From the NCBI GenBank assembly GCA_002077045.2, contig KZ111151.1, forward strand, positions 899,620-963,619: 64,000 bases of DNA, read 5' to 3'. Of this stretch, positions 52,395-64,000 are shown in pieces (position 1 is the stretch's first letter; every line of letters begins with the position of its first letter). The stretch comes from Rachicladosporium sp. CCFEE 5018 (lineage: Eukaryota > Ascomycota > Dothideomycetes > Cladosporiales > Cladosporiaceae). A program made the position numbers and the translations under genes. The notes under the pieces were generated by a model that was not told where the DNA came from, searched no databases, and worked only from the letters and a program-made list of their open reading frames with translations.

Positions 52395-52886
52395 GGCGTC
52401 TGCGCGAGCTGTGAACAACCACTGAGTGAGCAGCACGCGAGATGCGAAGTTGGTAGAGACTACTTTAAGAAGTTGAAGGGAATATCGTTTGGTCAGGAAG
52501 TAAGTAATATAGCAACCCGCGCCTCCCGAGGCAGCCCAGCTGGAGTGGTGTTCGCGTGAGGATGTCCCTCGGCTCTTACAGGGAGGCAGTGGACGATGAG
52601 ACCCAACCACGACTCTCGTTCCTTATCGAGATGATGTTCGTTATGTGAAGAAGAGAGAAATATGTCAAGTCGAACGGCGTGTTGGCATGGCCTCGTGTAC
52701 GCCGTGCTTAGTCAGCCGCAGCTGCCCACGCGCAGACACGAATATGCATGTGACGATGTTGGGCGACAAACAATGCTCTCGCTCAGACGCAACGACTGAT
52801 GCATCGATGACACTTCCCTGATATCTTCCACCTACAGACCATTCCCTACAGAGGCTGCTTCACCTAGCACGACCCCCCCTCTCACG
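52395..52886. promoter_or_regulatory. Divergent promoter, TANGO2-like / lunapark, copy B
   Basis: Diverged from copy A up to about 52.70 kb, then near identical with single-base differences. Confidence 0.5.
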
Positions 52887-54071
52887 ATGCCCTCTCTATG
52901 GCCCTTCTCATCCTCCTCCAAATCGTCGGCTTCCGGCTTTGAGAAACAGCTCTCTGCTCTCAGCACACGCATAACCCGCTTCTCCTCGCAATCAGACCTT
53001 CTCCGTACGCGACAGCGTCGGTACAAAGCTCTCACAACGATCTACGGCTCTTTCGCCTACATCCTAATCACAGCAATTCTCGTACTGGTGACTGGCTGGC
53101 AGAAATGGCGAGCACCAGAGTATTCAGCTGTTCTAGGCAGCCCTGTGCTCCTATACGGTCTGAGACAGCTGCTAGACCTGTGGTACAATTACAGACTCAG
53201 CAACGCGCAGAGTAAGCTGGAGGAAGCGCAGACCGAGAGGGAGGAAGTCATCCGAAAGCTGAAGGCTGCGACAAAGTACGACTCCACGCAAGAGCTGCTG
53301 GAGAAGTATGGCGATGCGCCAAAGCAGCAGAGGGGCAAGAGTCCGCAGCCTGGAGGTGTGAAGAGGAAGCCTAGCAGTGGACGGCAGAGTCTGCCTGCTC
53401 AGCTGCAGCAGGGACAGAGGACTGGGTTTGCGCCGCCGCCGACGGCGAATATACCAAGCAGACAGACGCCACCGCAGCAGCAACTAGGTCCGCCGGACGC
53501 GAGGCCTCGGAGCGCTCAAGCAGCGAACCCGCAGCCGCCTTCACCCTCTGAGTCTTTCGCTCCGAATGCATTCACATCTCCTCAACGTCCGCCTCCCTCG
53601 ATCCGACCTGGCAATGCCTCGTATTCTTCTGCGCAGTCAGCAGCTTGGTATGACCGCATACTCGACATCATGGTCGGCGAAGATGAGACTCAGGCGAAGA
53701 ATCGCTTCGCACTCATTTGCTCTCAGTGCAGACTTGTCAATGGACAGGCACCACCCGGCGCAAAGTCACTGGAGGACGTGGGGATTTGGCGGTGTAGGGA
53801 ATGTGGTGCTAGGAATGGCGTTGAGAGTGAGGTGGGCCAAATGATCAGGGTAGTGGCGTCGCCTGTGTCGCCTACCTCGCCTGTATCTCCATCTCCACCT
53901 ATCGAGCATGTGAGCGAGAGAGCGGAAGCAGTGAAGGAAGAGGATCTCGAGGCCGAAGAGGAAGATCTGGAGGACACTGATGGAGCGTCTGATGATCTTG
54001 CAGCGACCACGACCGGTACATCGCCAGCAGCAGGCACGAGGAGCAAAGCCAGACAGCGGAAGAAGGCATAG
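52887..54071 (+). CDS. Lunapark-family ER protein, copy B
   Basis: 394 residues, same architecture as copy A: two membrane segments, coiled coil, CSQC/CREC zinc ribbon, acidic tail. It carries Gly where copy A has Cys in the loop between the zinc-ligand pairs (QAPPGAKS); I expect Gly to be the ancestral state since an extra Cys there is unusual. The last base difference between the copies that I can see lies in this gene at 53851 (copy A 13784). Confidence 0.92.
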   Translation: MPSLWPFSSSSKSSASGFEKQLSALSTRITRFSSQSDLLRTRQRRYKALTTIYGSFAYILITAILVLVTGWQKWRAPEYSAVLGSPVLLYGLRQLLDLWYNYRLSNAQSKLEEAQTEREEVIRKLKAATKYDSTQELLEKYGDAPKQQRGKSPQPGGVKRKPSSGRQSLPAQLQQGQRTGFAPPPTANIPSRQTPPQQQLGPPDARPRSAQAANPQPPSPSESFAPNAFTSPQRPPPSIRPGNASYSSAQSAAWYDRILDIMVGEDETQAKNRFALICSQCRLVNGQAPPGAKSLEDVGIWRCRECGARNGVESEVGQMIRVVASPVSPTSPVSPSPPIEHVSERAEAVKEEDLEAEEEDLEDTDGASDDLAATTTGTSPAAGTRSKARQRKKA

Positions 54072-54175
54072 CAAACATAGTGTATGCAGCGTCCCCAAAT
54101 CCTAGCGTACACACACATTCCCTGAAGCCGCCTCCTTCCCAGACGCCGTTTCATTTCATTTGTTGCAGAACCAAA

Positions 54176-54711
54176 CTACAACTTCGCACCCTCCCCTCGC
54201 TTCACCCACCGCTCAACCGCCTCCACCCCAGCCTTCGCAACCTCCTCATCCTGCGCCGGCGTCCCCGTCGAAACCCCAATCGCTCCCACCACTACCTTGT
54301 CCACCACAATCGGTATTCCCCCTCCAATCAACGTGAACCTCCCTCCGTTGCTATTATGAATCCCATACGCCGCCCCTCCAGGCACAAAGTTCTTCGCAGC
54401 GGGGCTATTGGTGTAGTTTGACGTTGGCAGACGGTGGCCCGCGGCTGTGAAAGCTTTGTCGATTGCGATGCTGATGGAGGTGAGCTTGGCAACGGGCATG
54501 CGTGTGAAGTGGAGGAGGTGAAGGGTTGAGTCTACGAGGGCGATGTTGAAGTCTCGGAGAATGTTAGTGGTGCGGAAGAGAGTGTTGTGGAGGTGGAATG
54601 AGGTAGCGCACCTATGCCCATCTCTCGTGCTTTTGCTTCGGCTGCTTCCGCCGCCAACTTTGCGGCGGCTTGGGAGAGCGTTGGGAGTGGGCGCGTTGGT
54701 GAGTTGGACAT
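54176..54711 (-). CDS. HbpS/GlcG-like (DUF336) protein, copy B
   Basis: Indistinguishable from the gene at 14109-14644; exons 54612-54711 and 54176-54552, 158 residues. Confidence 0.82.
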
Positions 54712-55499
54712 TGTTGTGGAGTGGCAGTGCTGGACAGCTAGGGAATTGAGCGGTCGATAGCGTGCCTGTCTGGACGAATAATCCGGTGCCTGGTACTTGG
54801 GAGTGGAAAGCAAGAAGAAGACTTTTGATACTCCTACCTATGATTCGGGAGTCCTTGCAATGGTAGGATGCTTGTGTTGTCGAACGCAGTGCAGTTGACC
54901 TTGGAAGCTCGAGCTGTGAACGTCATTGAACCTCGGCCGCTCCAGCGGGTATTGCGGACATAATGCCTGCACGTGACCATGGGGTGTGAGTGTTGCAATG
55001 TGTATGTATTGCTTCTAGATCTTCGTATCGTACATTTGTGGCCATACTGGATCATTCAGTGCAGTGGCCAAACTCCCAAGTCCATGCTCGACCATGGCGG
55101 AGTAACCTTTGGAGCTGCCGGACTCGAGCTAGCCAGCAGCAATGGCCCAAGCGCGCAGTCCCCGTGGTCTCCTTGGATATGGCAGCCGAATCGCGTCCAC
55201 TCAATTGTTGCAAATGCCGAGATGCGATAACGCCGCGCTAATGCAGTGGTAAAGTCGATGATATATGTACAGTGGCGTCCAGTGGCAAGTCGGTGCCGGC
55301 GGTCCTGATTCGGGCTCGATCTCACGGAACTGCCTTCGGGCGTGGCTTGGCCATGGCTCCGTAGTGTAGTAATCCGAGCAGAATGACTCAACTAGGCGGA
55401 GGTTGTTTAGCCGCTTCTCTTGCCAATTTGTGGGCCTAACGCAAAGGAAGTCAGCACATACCCTTGGCATATTCCCAGTAGATCCTCCTTCCATCTCGA
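54712..55499. other. Intergenic, copy B
   Basis: Same as 14645-15432; no gene recognised. Confidence 0.4.
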
Positions 55500-56036
55500 T
55501 CACTCCCTAAACAGCTTCGGCTTCCATCCTTCTCTGAGCTCCGCCTGTTTCTCGGCCTCCGCCATGCGTTCACGTACCTCCATCTCTATTCGTTCCCGTG
55601 CCCGCAACACTTTACTCTGTAGGTAGAATGAGCCGCCCCTTTTGGGATCATTAAGATCGAATAATCGCTTGAAGTGCTCGTGGACGCTCTCAAGATTCGC
55701 TTGTCCGCCTCGTGGAGGCGAAACATTCAGAATCTTGCATGCTTCGTCGAGGGTCAGGCCGGAGGAGGAGAGTGTGTTGGTCGCGGTGGGGTTGTCGCGC
55801 ATCGATGCTGCGTATTTCTGTGTCGTCCTGATCAGTTGCTGTATCGTTTGTCCACGCTAGTCGTGCTATTGCAACATACTTGTGATGCTGATGCCTGCTT
55901 ATATGCTTCCGCGAATGCTCTCCCGAATACTCTTGCGCCTGTAATGACGACTTGACTGATGATACGGTGCGCCTGTCCCTGTGTTAGTGCCTTGACCGAA
56001 GCTTACGCAATTGATCTAATCAGAGTCACCTACCAT
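55500..56036 (-). CDS. PAM16: Pam16 (Tim16), copy B
   Basis: Same three-exon structure as copy A, including the exon that consists of the ATG alone (56034-56036); exon 2 55880-55972, exon 3 55500-55817. No differences seen. Confidence 0.93.
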
Positions 56037-56471
56037 AACGCGCCCAACGAGCGACAGAAAGATGGATGGACAGTGGCCTCACCACTACGCCATCGTGTCC
56101 ATCAAAGAATATATCTCGGCCCACGGCGCGGGCGATCTCCCGCACAAACCCTCTCTCTGCCTTTCACGTGCCGAGAAAAGACACCCCGCGGCAACGACAT
56201 GTGACCGCGGCTCTGTTGAAACACAAACCTACGGCCTGACCATGGCGCCTCGCACATTGCAAAATGTTGTGTGCTGCCTTGACTCTGGCCTAGTGACTGT
56301 TGGTGAAGCAGTAGTGGCAGAGCAAGCATGGCGAGTTGATGGCTGCTTTTGGTACGTCTCCCCCCTCCAGGCTTCCCACTATAAAATTGCATTGTTGCTA
56401 CAATGCCGATGAGGGAAAGATGGAGAAGACTGACGAAGAACGCTCGCACAGATACGCCTTGGACAAGCTCC
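56037..56471. promoter_or_regulatory. Divergent promoter Pam16 / peroxin, copy B
   Basis: Same as 15970-16404, with CACGTG and TATAAA words. Confidence 0.45.
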
Positions 56472-58064
56472 ATGACCGACAAGTACGGCGAGCATGGGTC
56501 GCCGGCTGGAGATGGCGACGTGGCCAAGAGGACCGAGCCTGCAATCACCGTAGCCGCCTTCGCTCCGAACAAGTACGGCAACGGCCATAGCAGATCTCAG
56601 TCCAGTGTATTGATACACCAGAAATCGCCTCTTTTACTGGCGACCCCACCACAAGTGACAAGAGCGCTGGCATACAGCCATCCTTTCATTCTCCCACTGA
56701 ACCACTTTGCCGGACTACTAAGCTGGACCACTGGAGATCCATGGGAGAGCTTCCTGCTCGTTGCAGGCTTCTGGTTCACTGTCTTGTACAGTGATGTGGT
56801 ACTCCGTTATGGTGGACCGCTTGTCCTCATGCTTGTTCTGATCTTGGGCATGTACACAAGGCGATACAGCCCACTGTCAAGCACGATCTGGAGTGGTGAC
56901 AAGCGAAAGGGCAAGCGCAAACGTAGCGATGATGAGACTGAACAGCGCAAAAGTCTTGATGAAATCCTTGAGACGATGCAGAGCTTTACCGACCGTTGCA
57001 ACATCTTACTGGACCCCTTCCTACGACTCACGGACTTTCTTAGCACTCAAACGACAGCCACGGCAGCAACAACACGGCCAGCGCTGACAACTCTCTTCAT
57101 TCGCATCCTCGTATTTACCCCGGTGTGGGTTCTCTTGACACTCCCACCTCTCTATATCCTCACCTCTCGCCGCGTGCTCCTCGCTCTTGGCACCTTGTCG
57201 CTCTCTTGGCATTCTCGCCCCGCCCGTGTGACGCGGACGATACTGTGGCGTAGCCGTACGGTCAGAGCGATCACGACGCTGATCACTGGCCTGCAATTTG
57301 CCGGCCCTCCGGTGAAATCAACCTCAGCTCCACCTCTGCCACCCCGCACCAAATCTCAAGGCCCTCAGATCACAGCAAAGTCCGGCGTCCGCTTCACCTT
57401 CACCCTCTTCGAGAACCAACGCCGCTGGCTCGGCCTTGGCTGGACAGCAAACCTCCTGACCTATGAACGCCAAGCCTGGACAGACGAACATCTAAACCCA
57501 ATATCCTCGCCGCAATCCTTCGCCCTACCTTCCACAGAAACCTCAACAACGCGCTGGCAGTGGGTCGAGCCCTCGTCCTGGCGCATCGAAGGCGCAGCGA
57601 CAGAAGCCGAGAAAAGCGCTAAGCGCATCGGCGGCGGAGGCGGCGGCGACGAAAGCGGCTGGACGTACTACGACACCAAATGGCGCGACGGGCGCAAAAC
57701 TGACGGCTGGGGCCGGTACACGCGCCGGCGAAAATGGATTCGTGATGCCGAGCTCGTTGAAGTGCCTCCCCCTTCCACTTCCAGCACCAATACTCCACCC
57801 GGCTCATCCTCGGGCGTTGACATGGACTCCGCGAGCGCGCTGGCGAAGAAGCGCGGCTGGTTTGGCGGCAGTCCGAGGAAGCGTACGGGGACGCTGGAGG
57901 GTAAGGAGAAAGGTGCGGGTGGCGATGAGGTTAGTGCTGTGACTAGTGTGGGCAGTGGGAGGAGTCGGGATGGGCCGGAGGAGGATGTGCATACGCCTGT
58001 GAGGTTTAGGGAAAGGGAATGGGAAAGGGAGATTGGGGAGGGTTTGGCTGAGGGGCTGGGGTAG
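56472..58064 (+). CDS. Pex30/Pex24-type peroxin with dysferlin domain, copy B
   Basis: Identical in translation to copy A (530 residues from MTDKYGEHG; in-frame ATG also at 56403). Confidence 0.87.
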   Translation: MTDKYGEHGSPAGDGDVAKRTEPAITVAAFAPNKYGNGHSRSQSSVLIHQKSPLLLATPPQVTRALAYSHPFILPLNHFAGLLSWTTGDPWESFLLVAGFWFTVLYSDVVLRYGGPLVLMLVLILGMYTRRYSPLSSTIWSGDKRKGKRKRSDDETEQRKSLDEILETMQSFTDRCNILLDPFLRLTDFLSTQTTATAATTRPALTTLFIRILVFTPVWVLLTLPPLYILTSRRVLLALGTLSLSWHSRPARVTRTILWRSRTVRAITTLITGLQFAGPPVKSTSAPPLPPRTKSQGPQITAKSGVRFTFTLFENQRRWLGLGWTANLLTYERQAWTDEHLNPISSPQSFALPSTETSTTRWQWVEPSSWRIEGAATEAEKSAKRIGGGGGGDESGWTYYDTKWRDGRKTDGWGRYTRRRKWIRDAELVEVPPPSTSSTNTPPGSSSGVDMDSASALAKKRGWFGGSPRKRTGTLEGKEKGAGGDEVSAVTSVGSGRSRDGPEEDVHTPVRFREREWEREIGEGLAEGLG

Positions 58065-58211
58065 TGCGTTCGAGAGGATAATTGAATGAAGGTCATCATC
58101 GATATTCGTGTGTACGTGCGCGTGAGCAACTTTATATATGTGTGAGCAAGCGTACAAGTCGTAGCCAACCGGTCCGGTCAACTCCGACCCAGCGAACTGC
58201 AGCAGGTGAAT

Positions 58212-59339
58212 CTACTCTCCCTTCCGCCTCCCATCTCTCCCCACAGCGCTGTCCCTCTCCCCATAATCCCCCCAGATATACTTCGACCACCCAGCCTGAC
58301 TCTGCCCCTGCGCAGCACCTCCACTCTCCCTCTTCCTCCCGCTACTCTCCCTCCCACCAACCTGCGGCGAAGGTCTGAATTGCTCCGGATCAGGCATACT
58401 CTCATACGCCAGGTCTTCGAATTCCGACTCGGAGCGCGACTTATGCATGTTGTCCTCAGTCGAGAGGTAAGGCTTCCTGCTACTAGGTCTCTGACTTGGC
58501 GACGGCAGAGAGGAAGTGTAAGAAGGCGGCTGCGTAGAGTTTGGAGAGGGCAAGGGGCCGCCGTCTTCCTGATCAAATGCGCGGAGGAGGGTCTGCAAGT
58601 GGTCGCGCTGGGTGCGGACGTAGTCTGAGCGCTCGGTGCCGGAGAGATTGGATGGGATCAGAGTATCAGAGCGGACTAGGTCTTGAGCGCGGGCGTCACG
58701 AGATGTGGACGTCGGGGAGGTGGACTGCGACATCAGGTTTCCGAGAAGGTCTGTCAGGGCTGCTGCGGGGGCCGCGTAGCCCGCTGAAGCTGTGGAGCGA
58801 GCGGCGGGCATGGCGAAGCGGTTCAACAAGGCGGAGGAGTAGGAGACATTGCGACTCGTTGGTGGGGTCGGTGCGCTCGGCGCTTGACCCAAAAATTGCA
58901 CACGAACATACTCAATCGCTCGCTTGACGGCATCCAATCCTGCGGCTTTAGCTTTGGCGTGACTGGAGCTGATCGTCTGGTCGATGGTGCGTTCGTGTTG
59001 CTCGAGGAAAGGGTGAATGTACTCCCTGTAGAGGAAGACTGAGCCTTGCTTTCCGGGGAGGACTAGGTAGAGATGCATGCCAAGGCGCATCCAGGCGTAG
59101 AAGGGGATCCAGTAGAGGATGAAGTAGAGTTGCGATTCGACTAGGAGGAAGAGGGATAGGGTCGTCCAGTACATGAGCCATGGGGTTAGTTGAGCTGGGT
59201 CCCCAGTCCGGAGGGCTTTGTAGGAGGCGAAAACGGGGAAGAGGATCGATGTCACGGAGCTGGGCACCGTCAGTCAATGTGTTCGCAAGACGGATTCCAA
59301 TGGAGCTCACGTGAGGATATCTGCAATGAAGCCGAACAT
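58212..59339 (-). CDS. REEP/HVA22 ER-shaping protein, copy B
   Basis: Identical to copy A: 29-nt exon 1 (59311-59339), exon 2 58212-59259, 358 residues. Confidence 0.88.
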
Positions 59340-60383
59340 GATGGCAGTCGTCTGGGGTGTGTCACACGAGCAGTCGTGGAATCGCGTGATCAATCCGGGT
59401 TGGGAATGAACGAGTGTTGCAGTAAGATATGTTGAATTATAGGGGTGGGAGACTCTTCCAGATGAGTAATATGAAACGGACAAGTGGTCTAGTCGAGTGC
59501 CTGCTCAGGCTGCGATATGTGTAGTGAAAAGGTGAGGTCCAGCGAAAGGCCTCGTGTAGCAGCTTAACATGCCGCATGGTGCCCCACCTGCACAGGCTGC
59601 TATCGATAAGAATGACTAAGCACACATCCGAGAGCCTACGGAGAACAAGTTCACTCCCTTCGAAGTCTTTATTAGAAGCGTACATCTCCACGAGGGACAA
59701 GTGTTCTATGCAGCAATACTCCTGATCCGCCGTATTCTCGACGAAGATCTAGTCGTGAGTTGAACCTCCCTCGAGCAAAGATGGTATCGAGGACAAGGGA
59801 ACGCGTGAAGATGCGAGTTTACCACCAACGACATCATTCCAACGCACTCCACGATGAAGAACAAGCGAATCTCAGACCCATCGACTCAAGCTCGCTACGA
59901 CTGCCAGGTTGTCTCATACCAGACCGTCTCCCATGGACATGACTGCTGTCACAACCCACGGCGCGTAGGATCACCTAAAGCAGTCGGGCGCTTACAGTCA
60001 CGCACGAGCCAATCCATACAACACGCCTACATCCGCTCTGCCATTGACACTGCGTCCAAGCGGCGCAGTCTACGATTCGCCACCATCTGAGACCGCAGCG
60101 TGACTGTGGAATGCATGTACGTGCCGACTTGACATGGCACGGCGCGAAGCGGTCTTGGAAAGCCGTTCAGGCTATCGACATCGTGCATGAGTACCTCTAG
60201 ACCCAGCGCTTGGTCCCGACGGCGATGCGATCTTTGAACAGTATAACACCAAGCTGAGTCCCGCGGCCGTCCTTGAGATGCGCTAGGTCTTCCATTGCGT
60301 ATTTTCTGCGGTCTCTTGCGGTTTCTTTCGTGCTTCTATCTAGCTGTTTATACACTTCTCATTGCATTGCTTGGTCTGGTACC
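59340..60383. other. Intergenic, copy B
   Basis: Same as 19273-20316; nothing recognised. Confidence 0.4.
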
Positions 60384-62349
60384 ATGTCTTCTACCACTCC
60401 TGCCCCATTGCAGCTGTTTCCGTCTCCTTCGTTACATGGTATGCACTTCTGCCACCAGCGATAGTATCACATGGCTAACATTTGCTGAAGGTATGCCACG
60501 AAAGTCAAGTCTCAAGAAGCCGAAAACCCCAGAGCCGTCGTTGGCCCAGGCAAATGATCTCAGAGGTGTCGCATGGTCCGTCACTATGCAGTCTGGTAGA
60601 GCAGCCCGAGTACAGCCTGCAAATGCGCAGGTCAAACACATCGGCAGCCCGAGGATTCCTACGTCAGAAATCATCCCGATCAGCAACAAAGGCTCGCCAC
60701 AACGACAGCTTCGGACTCGGCGACGATCAAGCGCACCCAGCTTGGCGCAGTTGCAAGCCAATCCTGAGGCCATGATTGAGGAAGACCAACTTTCGCCGCT
60801 ACCGATCAACACTAGCTTCAGTCCATCATCACCGCCGAGGATCCGTACACCGGTGGCGCCAGCAAGACGGCCTGCTCAACTCGACGTCGTACCCAGAGCG
60901 GCTGTCCCAGTCCAAGAATCGCACGTCGACGACGATCAGCTATCGCCACTACCGAGCAAACAGCACTTCGCTCCAGCAGAACTGTTGAAGCCGGAGTATC
61001 CAAATTCAAGCGGGCCCAAGCGCAGCAAAAGCGATGCATCCGCACGACCTGCAGTGCGCATTCCGTCGCCACCTCCGAATCGCTCGATCTTCCCTCAGTA
61101 CAATCACGATCGACCCCTCGCGCAACAACAGTACTTCCCACCTCCAGCGAATGCGACACACGCGGCTCCAGTGTTAGCTCGAATACCGCAGACGGGCGGG
61201 AAAGCCATGACTACTACTACAACACCCTGGACAGACTCGGCTGTCGTATTGCCCGATTTCACGCAACAGCTACCCCGAGCGAGCAAGCCCGATGCGTTTG
61301 CAATATGGTACGCTTCTACGACAACATCCCCGCCTGCCGGACGTAAAGTCTGCCTCGATCTGGCACAACCTGCTGGTAGCGCGATGTCGCTCGTTCTCGG
61401 TATTGAAGGACACTCCCTGTACTCCATGACCGCAACAAACGCTCCATCCGCTGGAAAGACACCTGCCCTCAAGCAAGTCTCCGTGCAGAAAGCTTGCCCC
61501 GAAACGGACATTGCGTCGCCTGTCGCTCAGCTCCATCTTCCCACTACGCCACCTACCATTAGCGACGAGCCGCTGACTTCTGTATTTCCGCATCAAGCAG
61601 CTGTGGACGCGATCCACTTTGTTGCCAACACCCCAACAGCATGCGAGATTGCACACTTCGACCCGACTGGTATCTCCGAGGAAGCTTCGCGCCTGGCTAA
61701 GGACGCTGTAGCAGATGCACATCGCCGCTACACTTGCCAGCTCAGTCGCTTGACCCGCCGCCGAGACAGCTTCAGCATCTTGACAGCGTCCTACATTCTC
61801 CAGCACCCTATGCTAGGTCCACTCATAATCACTGTCAAGAAGTCCACATCGCCTTCTACACCTCGCGACCCGAAAGCAAAGATCTCGCTGCACCACCCCT
61901 CGGCTACCGAAGCCGCGATTGCAGCCGAGAACCTGGTGTTGCTATCGCTCGACTTTGCAAGCGATACATGCACGATCGACACGCCGGGTTTGATGGCCCT
62001 TGATGAGCCTTACATGATTGATACAGCGATTAGTGCCGTTTTCGCTGCAGCAGTGCTCGAGAACGACTTTGTCGTCAAGGACACATTGACTTTCGAGCCC
62101 CCACCGAAGACGCCTACGGTCCTTCCTGGCACGCCTGGGAAGCTGAGACGGAAGCTGTCGACCAAAACAACAAAATCAGTCAAGAAAGGCAGGTGGTACA
62201 GGCGTACCAAGGTTGTGGAGATTGATGAGGGTAGTGGTGAGCTGGCTGGAGTAGCGAGAGGGGTGCTGGCTGTTGTAGGCTTGGGGCTCCGTGGCGTGGT
62301 GTGGGTTGTCGGAGCTGGCTTCAGGGCTGGGAGGAGTGCTGTAAGGTAG
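60384..62349 (+). CDS. Conserved hypothetical protein, copy B
   Basis: Identical to the gene at 20317-22282: exon 1 60384-60438, exon 2 60491-62349, 637 residues. Confidence 0.78.
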
Positions 62350-63141
62350 CACAGGCAAGCATCAGGGGACCCTCGTATCCTCTGTGGCTGTCAACGTGTG
62401 CATAGATCGTCAAGTGTAGCCTGAATTCAGTATAGTCGCGGAGCGAGATCCTATATTATCGTCGCCACTATATGTTATCGTGGACGCTACCGTACCACAT
62501 CGCGAAGGTCTCCCACACAATGATAGAAAAGTAAACGAATACGTGCTGACTGTCCACTGTCGGCCAAACAGCCACAGATCCGACGCCGATACTGCATGCT
62601 TACTCAAGCCTCCACACCAATTTCGACTTCCCCTTTCACACCACCACAACGCACCCTGACCGTATCACCTAGGCCTGAGCGCAATGCACGTTTGATTGCA
62701 ATATAGGCGCAAGCATGAGGTAAGCCTGCAAGCCCGTCCCGCACCCTATCGGCAAATGGAAGCTTAGCTTCGAGGTACCTACCTTAGCCAAGGTTCCCCT
62801 CTTGCAGATCGTATCCCATCCGACACGAGCGCCAGTACGCAGTCGCACGGCATGGATATGGGTAGCATCAGCCGTCGGATGTATGTGTGTGCGTGCGTAC
62901 CATGCGGGCAGCGCAGGCGCCTCCCCTCGCTCGGAGCACAGCTGCGGGCAGAGCCCTATGCGAAGGTAGGTTCAGCTACGATACTTTGGCCTGTCGTACC
63001 TATACGACTACGCCTTCCATCATTTCTTGACCCTGGACCACGTCTCTCAATTCTGGATCAGCTTTCCTCGCAAGCCTCGCCCGGCCTCGCGCACAGCAGT
63101 GTAGCCCTCGACGTGCACGCTCCACAGCACCGCTCGCAGAC
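62350..63141. other. Intergenic, copy B
   Basis: Same as 22283-23074; nothing recognised. Confidence 0.4.
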
Positions 63142-64000
63142 ATGGAGAAAGACTCGTCTCCCGGCTCGGACTCGCCAACCAGGATCGAACATGTCACCGC
63201 CATGGAGAAAGGAAACGCAAGCACGTTCGTTGCGCCTACGCGCAGCGAAGAAGCCGCCGTAATCCGCAAGCTGGACCGCCGTTTGTTACCTTTGGTCTTC
63301 ATCCTGTACTCCTTGGCTATCCTCGACCGCTCCAATCTAGGTATGTCTCATGAGCATTCGATGCTGCATCGCGCGTTCGCTCATATCGCCGAACTTTAGG
63401 CAATGCCCGACTCGCCGGCATGGTCAAGGACATCGATCTGTCGGGCAATCGCTACAACCTGCTCGGCACTGTATTCTATATATTTTACATTTGCTCTCAA
63501 TGGCTGTGTATGGGCTGGAAGCAGTTCAGCCCACACAAGTGGTGCGCCTTCTGCGTGCTGTTCTGGGGCTTCATTGCTACCATCCAAGCGACGGCGTTCA
63601 ACTGGGGTGGCTTGATCGCATGTCGAGGCTTCCTCGGTATCGCAGAGGTGAGTAGTATAAACTATCGCCTGGTACTGTACTGATGCTGCACACACAGGCC
63701 TGTTTCGGCCCCGGAGTACCGCTGTACCTCAGTTACTTCTACCCAAGAGACAAGATAGGCTTTCGGCAAGGCGTGTTCATCTCTGGCGCGGCAATGGCGA
63801 ACGCCTATGGTGGCGCTCTGGCGTATGGTATCAGCCAGATCCGCGGCAGCGTTGCGCCGTGGCGGATTTTGTTCATTATCGAAGGGGCACCGACATGCCT
63901 CTTTGCGATCCTGGTGTGGTTCTATATGCCAGACAGCATCATGGAAGCGCCCTTCCTCTCCCCGCGCGAGAAGGAGATTGCGCTGCACATGACTGCGCGG
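63142..64000 (+). CDS. MFS transporter, Dal5 type, copy B, truncated by the window edge
   Basis: Exons 63142-63340, 63400-63647 and 63698 onward, identical to the first half of the gene at 23075. It ends at the window edge within exon 3, after the LSPREKEIALHMTAR segment. Confidence 0.9.

Larger units (their letters stand above)
46292..64000. repeat. Copy B of the large duplicated block
   Basis: Aligned collinearly with 6162-23933. It starts abruptly in the middle of the hydrolase gene after the N gap and continues to the window end. See copy A for the change in divergence. Confidence 0.95.

Noticed and set aside
1..64000. CRISPR arrays, rRNA, tRNA or prophage features
   Set aside because: Scanned by eye and none found; the window is ordinary eukaryotic coding and intergenic DNA.

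Overview
The window is a gene-dense stretch of a filamentous ascomycete nuclear genome. The evidence is the introns (about 49-61 nt, GTRNGT donors, CTGAC-like branch sites, YAG acceptors), genes about 0.3-1 kb apart, and proteins of fungal type (Pex30/Pex24-type peroxin, Pam16, lunapark, DUF3445, Dal5-type permease). The protein flavour suggests Dothideomycetes. The two-copy structure recalls hybrid or diploid black yeasts such as Hortaea, but this species guess is inference only.

Layout. Positions 1-6161 hold a BTB protein, Rtf2, pantothenate kinase and a metallo-beta-lactamase-fold hydrolase. Positions 6162-23933 form a block that is present again at 46292-64000, directly after a 100-N gap (46192-46291). 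It carries a broken W-rich gene, oligoribonuclease, an acidic low-complexity gene with a premature stop, a TANGO2/NRDE protein, lunapark, an HbpS/GlcG-like protein, Pam16, a Pex30-type peroxin, a REEP/HVA22 protein, a conserved unknown and a Dal5-type transporter. Positions 24761-46191 occur once: a cryptic 24-residue metallothionein candidate, a PPOX-fold membrane protein, a Lys/Glu-rich unknown, a HAD hydrolase, a DUF7918-like protein, Rrp3 and Ssf1 on a shared divergent promoter, a Cys-rich metallothionein-like protein, AP-2 alpha, a small membrane protein, a hypothetical protein, a DUF3445 oxygenase-like protein, and the first exon of a possible Hva1/TUDOR gene cut by the gap.

The two copies of the block are a mosaic. 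From 6162 to about 12.65 kb they are clearly diverged, with substitutions, indels and different lesions. From about 12.65 kb to 13784 they differ at scattered single bases. After 13784/53851 I see no difference for about 10 kb, at a constant offset of 40067. This fits two homeologues or haplotypes joined by a scaffold gap with a homogenised (LOH or gene-conversion) segment, or an assembly duplication. A true tandem duplication is possible but the junction is hidden by Ns.

Most genes are housekeeping: ribosome biogenesis (Rrp3, Ssf1), vesicle traffic (AP-2 alpha), ER shape (lunapark, REEP), peroxisome (Pex30-type), mitochondrial import (Pam16), CoA synthesis (PanK) and replication-fork biology (Rtf2). 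I see no secondary-metabolite cluster, CRISPR array, tRNA or rRNA. The less ordinary content is two small Cys-rich genes, one of them split into three tiny exons; a pair of paralogues with reciprocal lesions; and a conserved reading frame that continues in phase past a TAG in both copies of a low-complexity gene.
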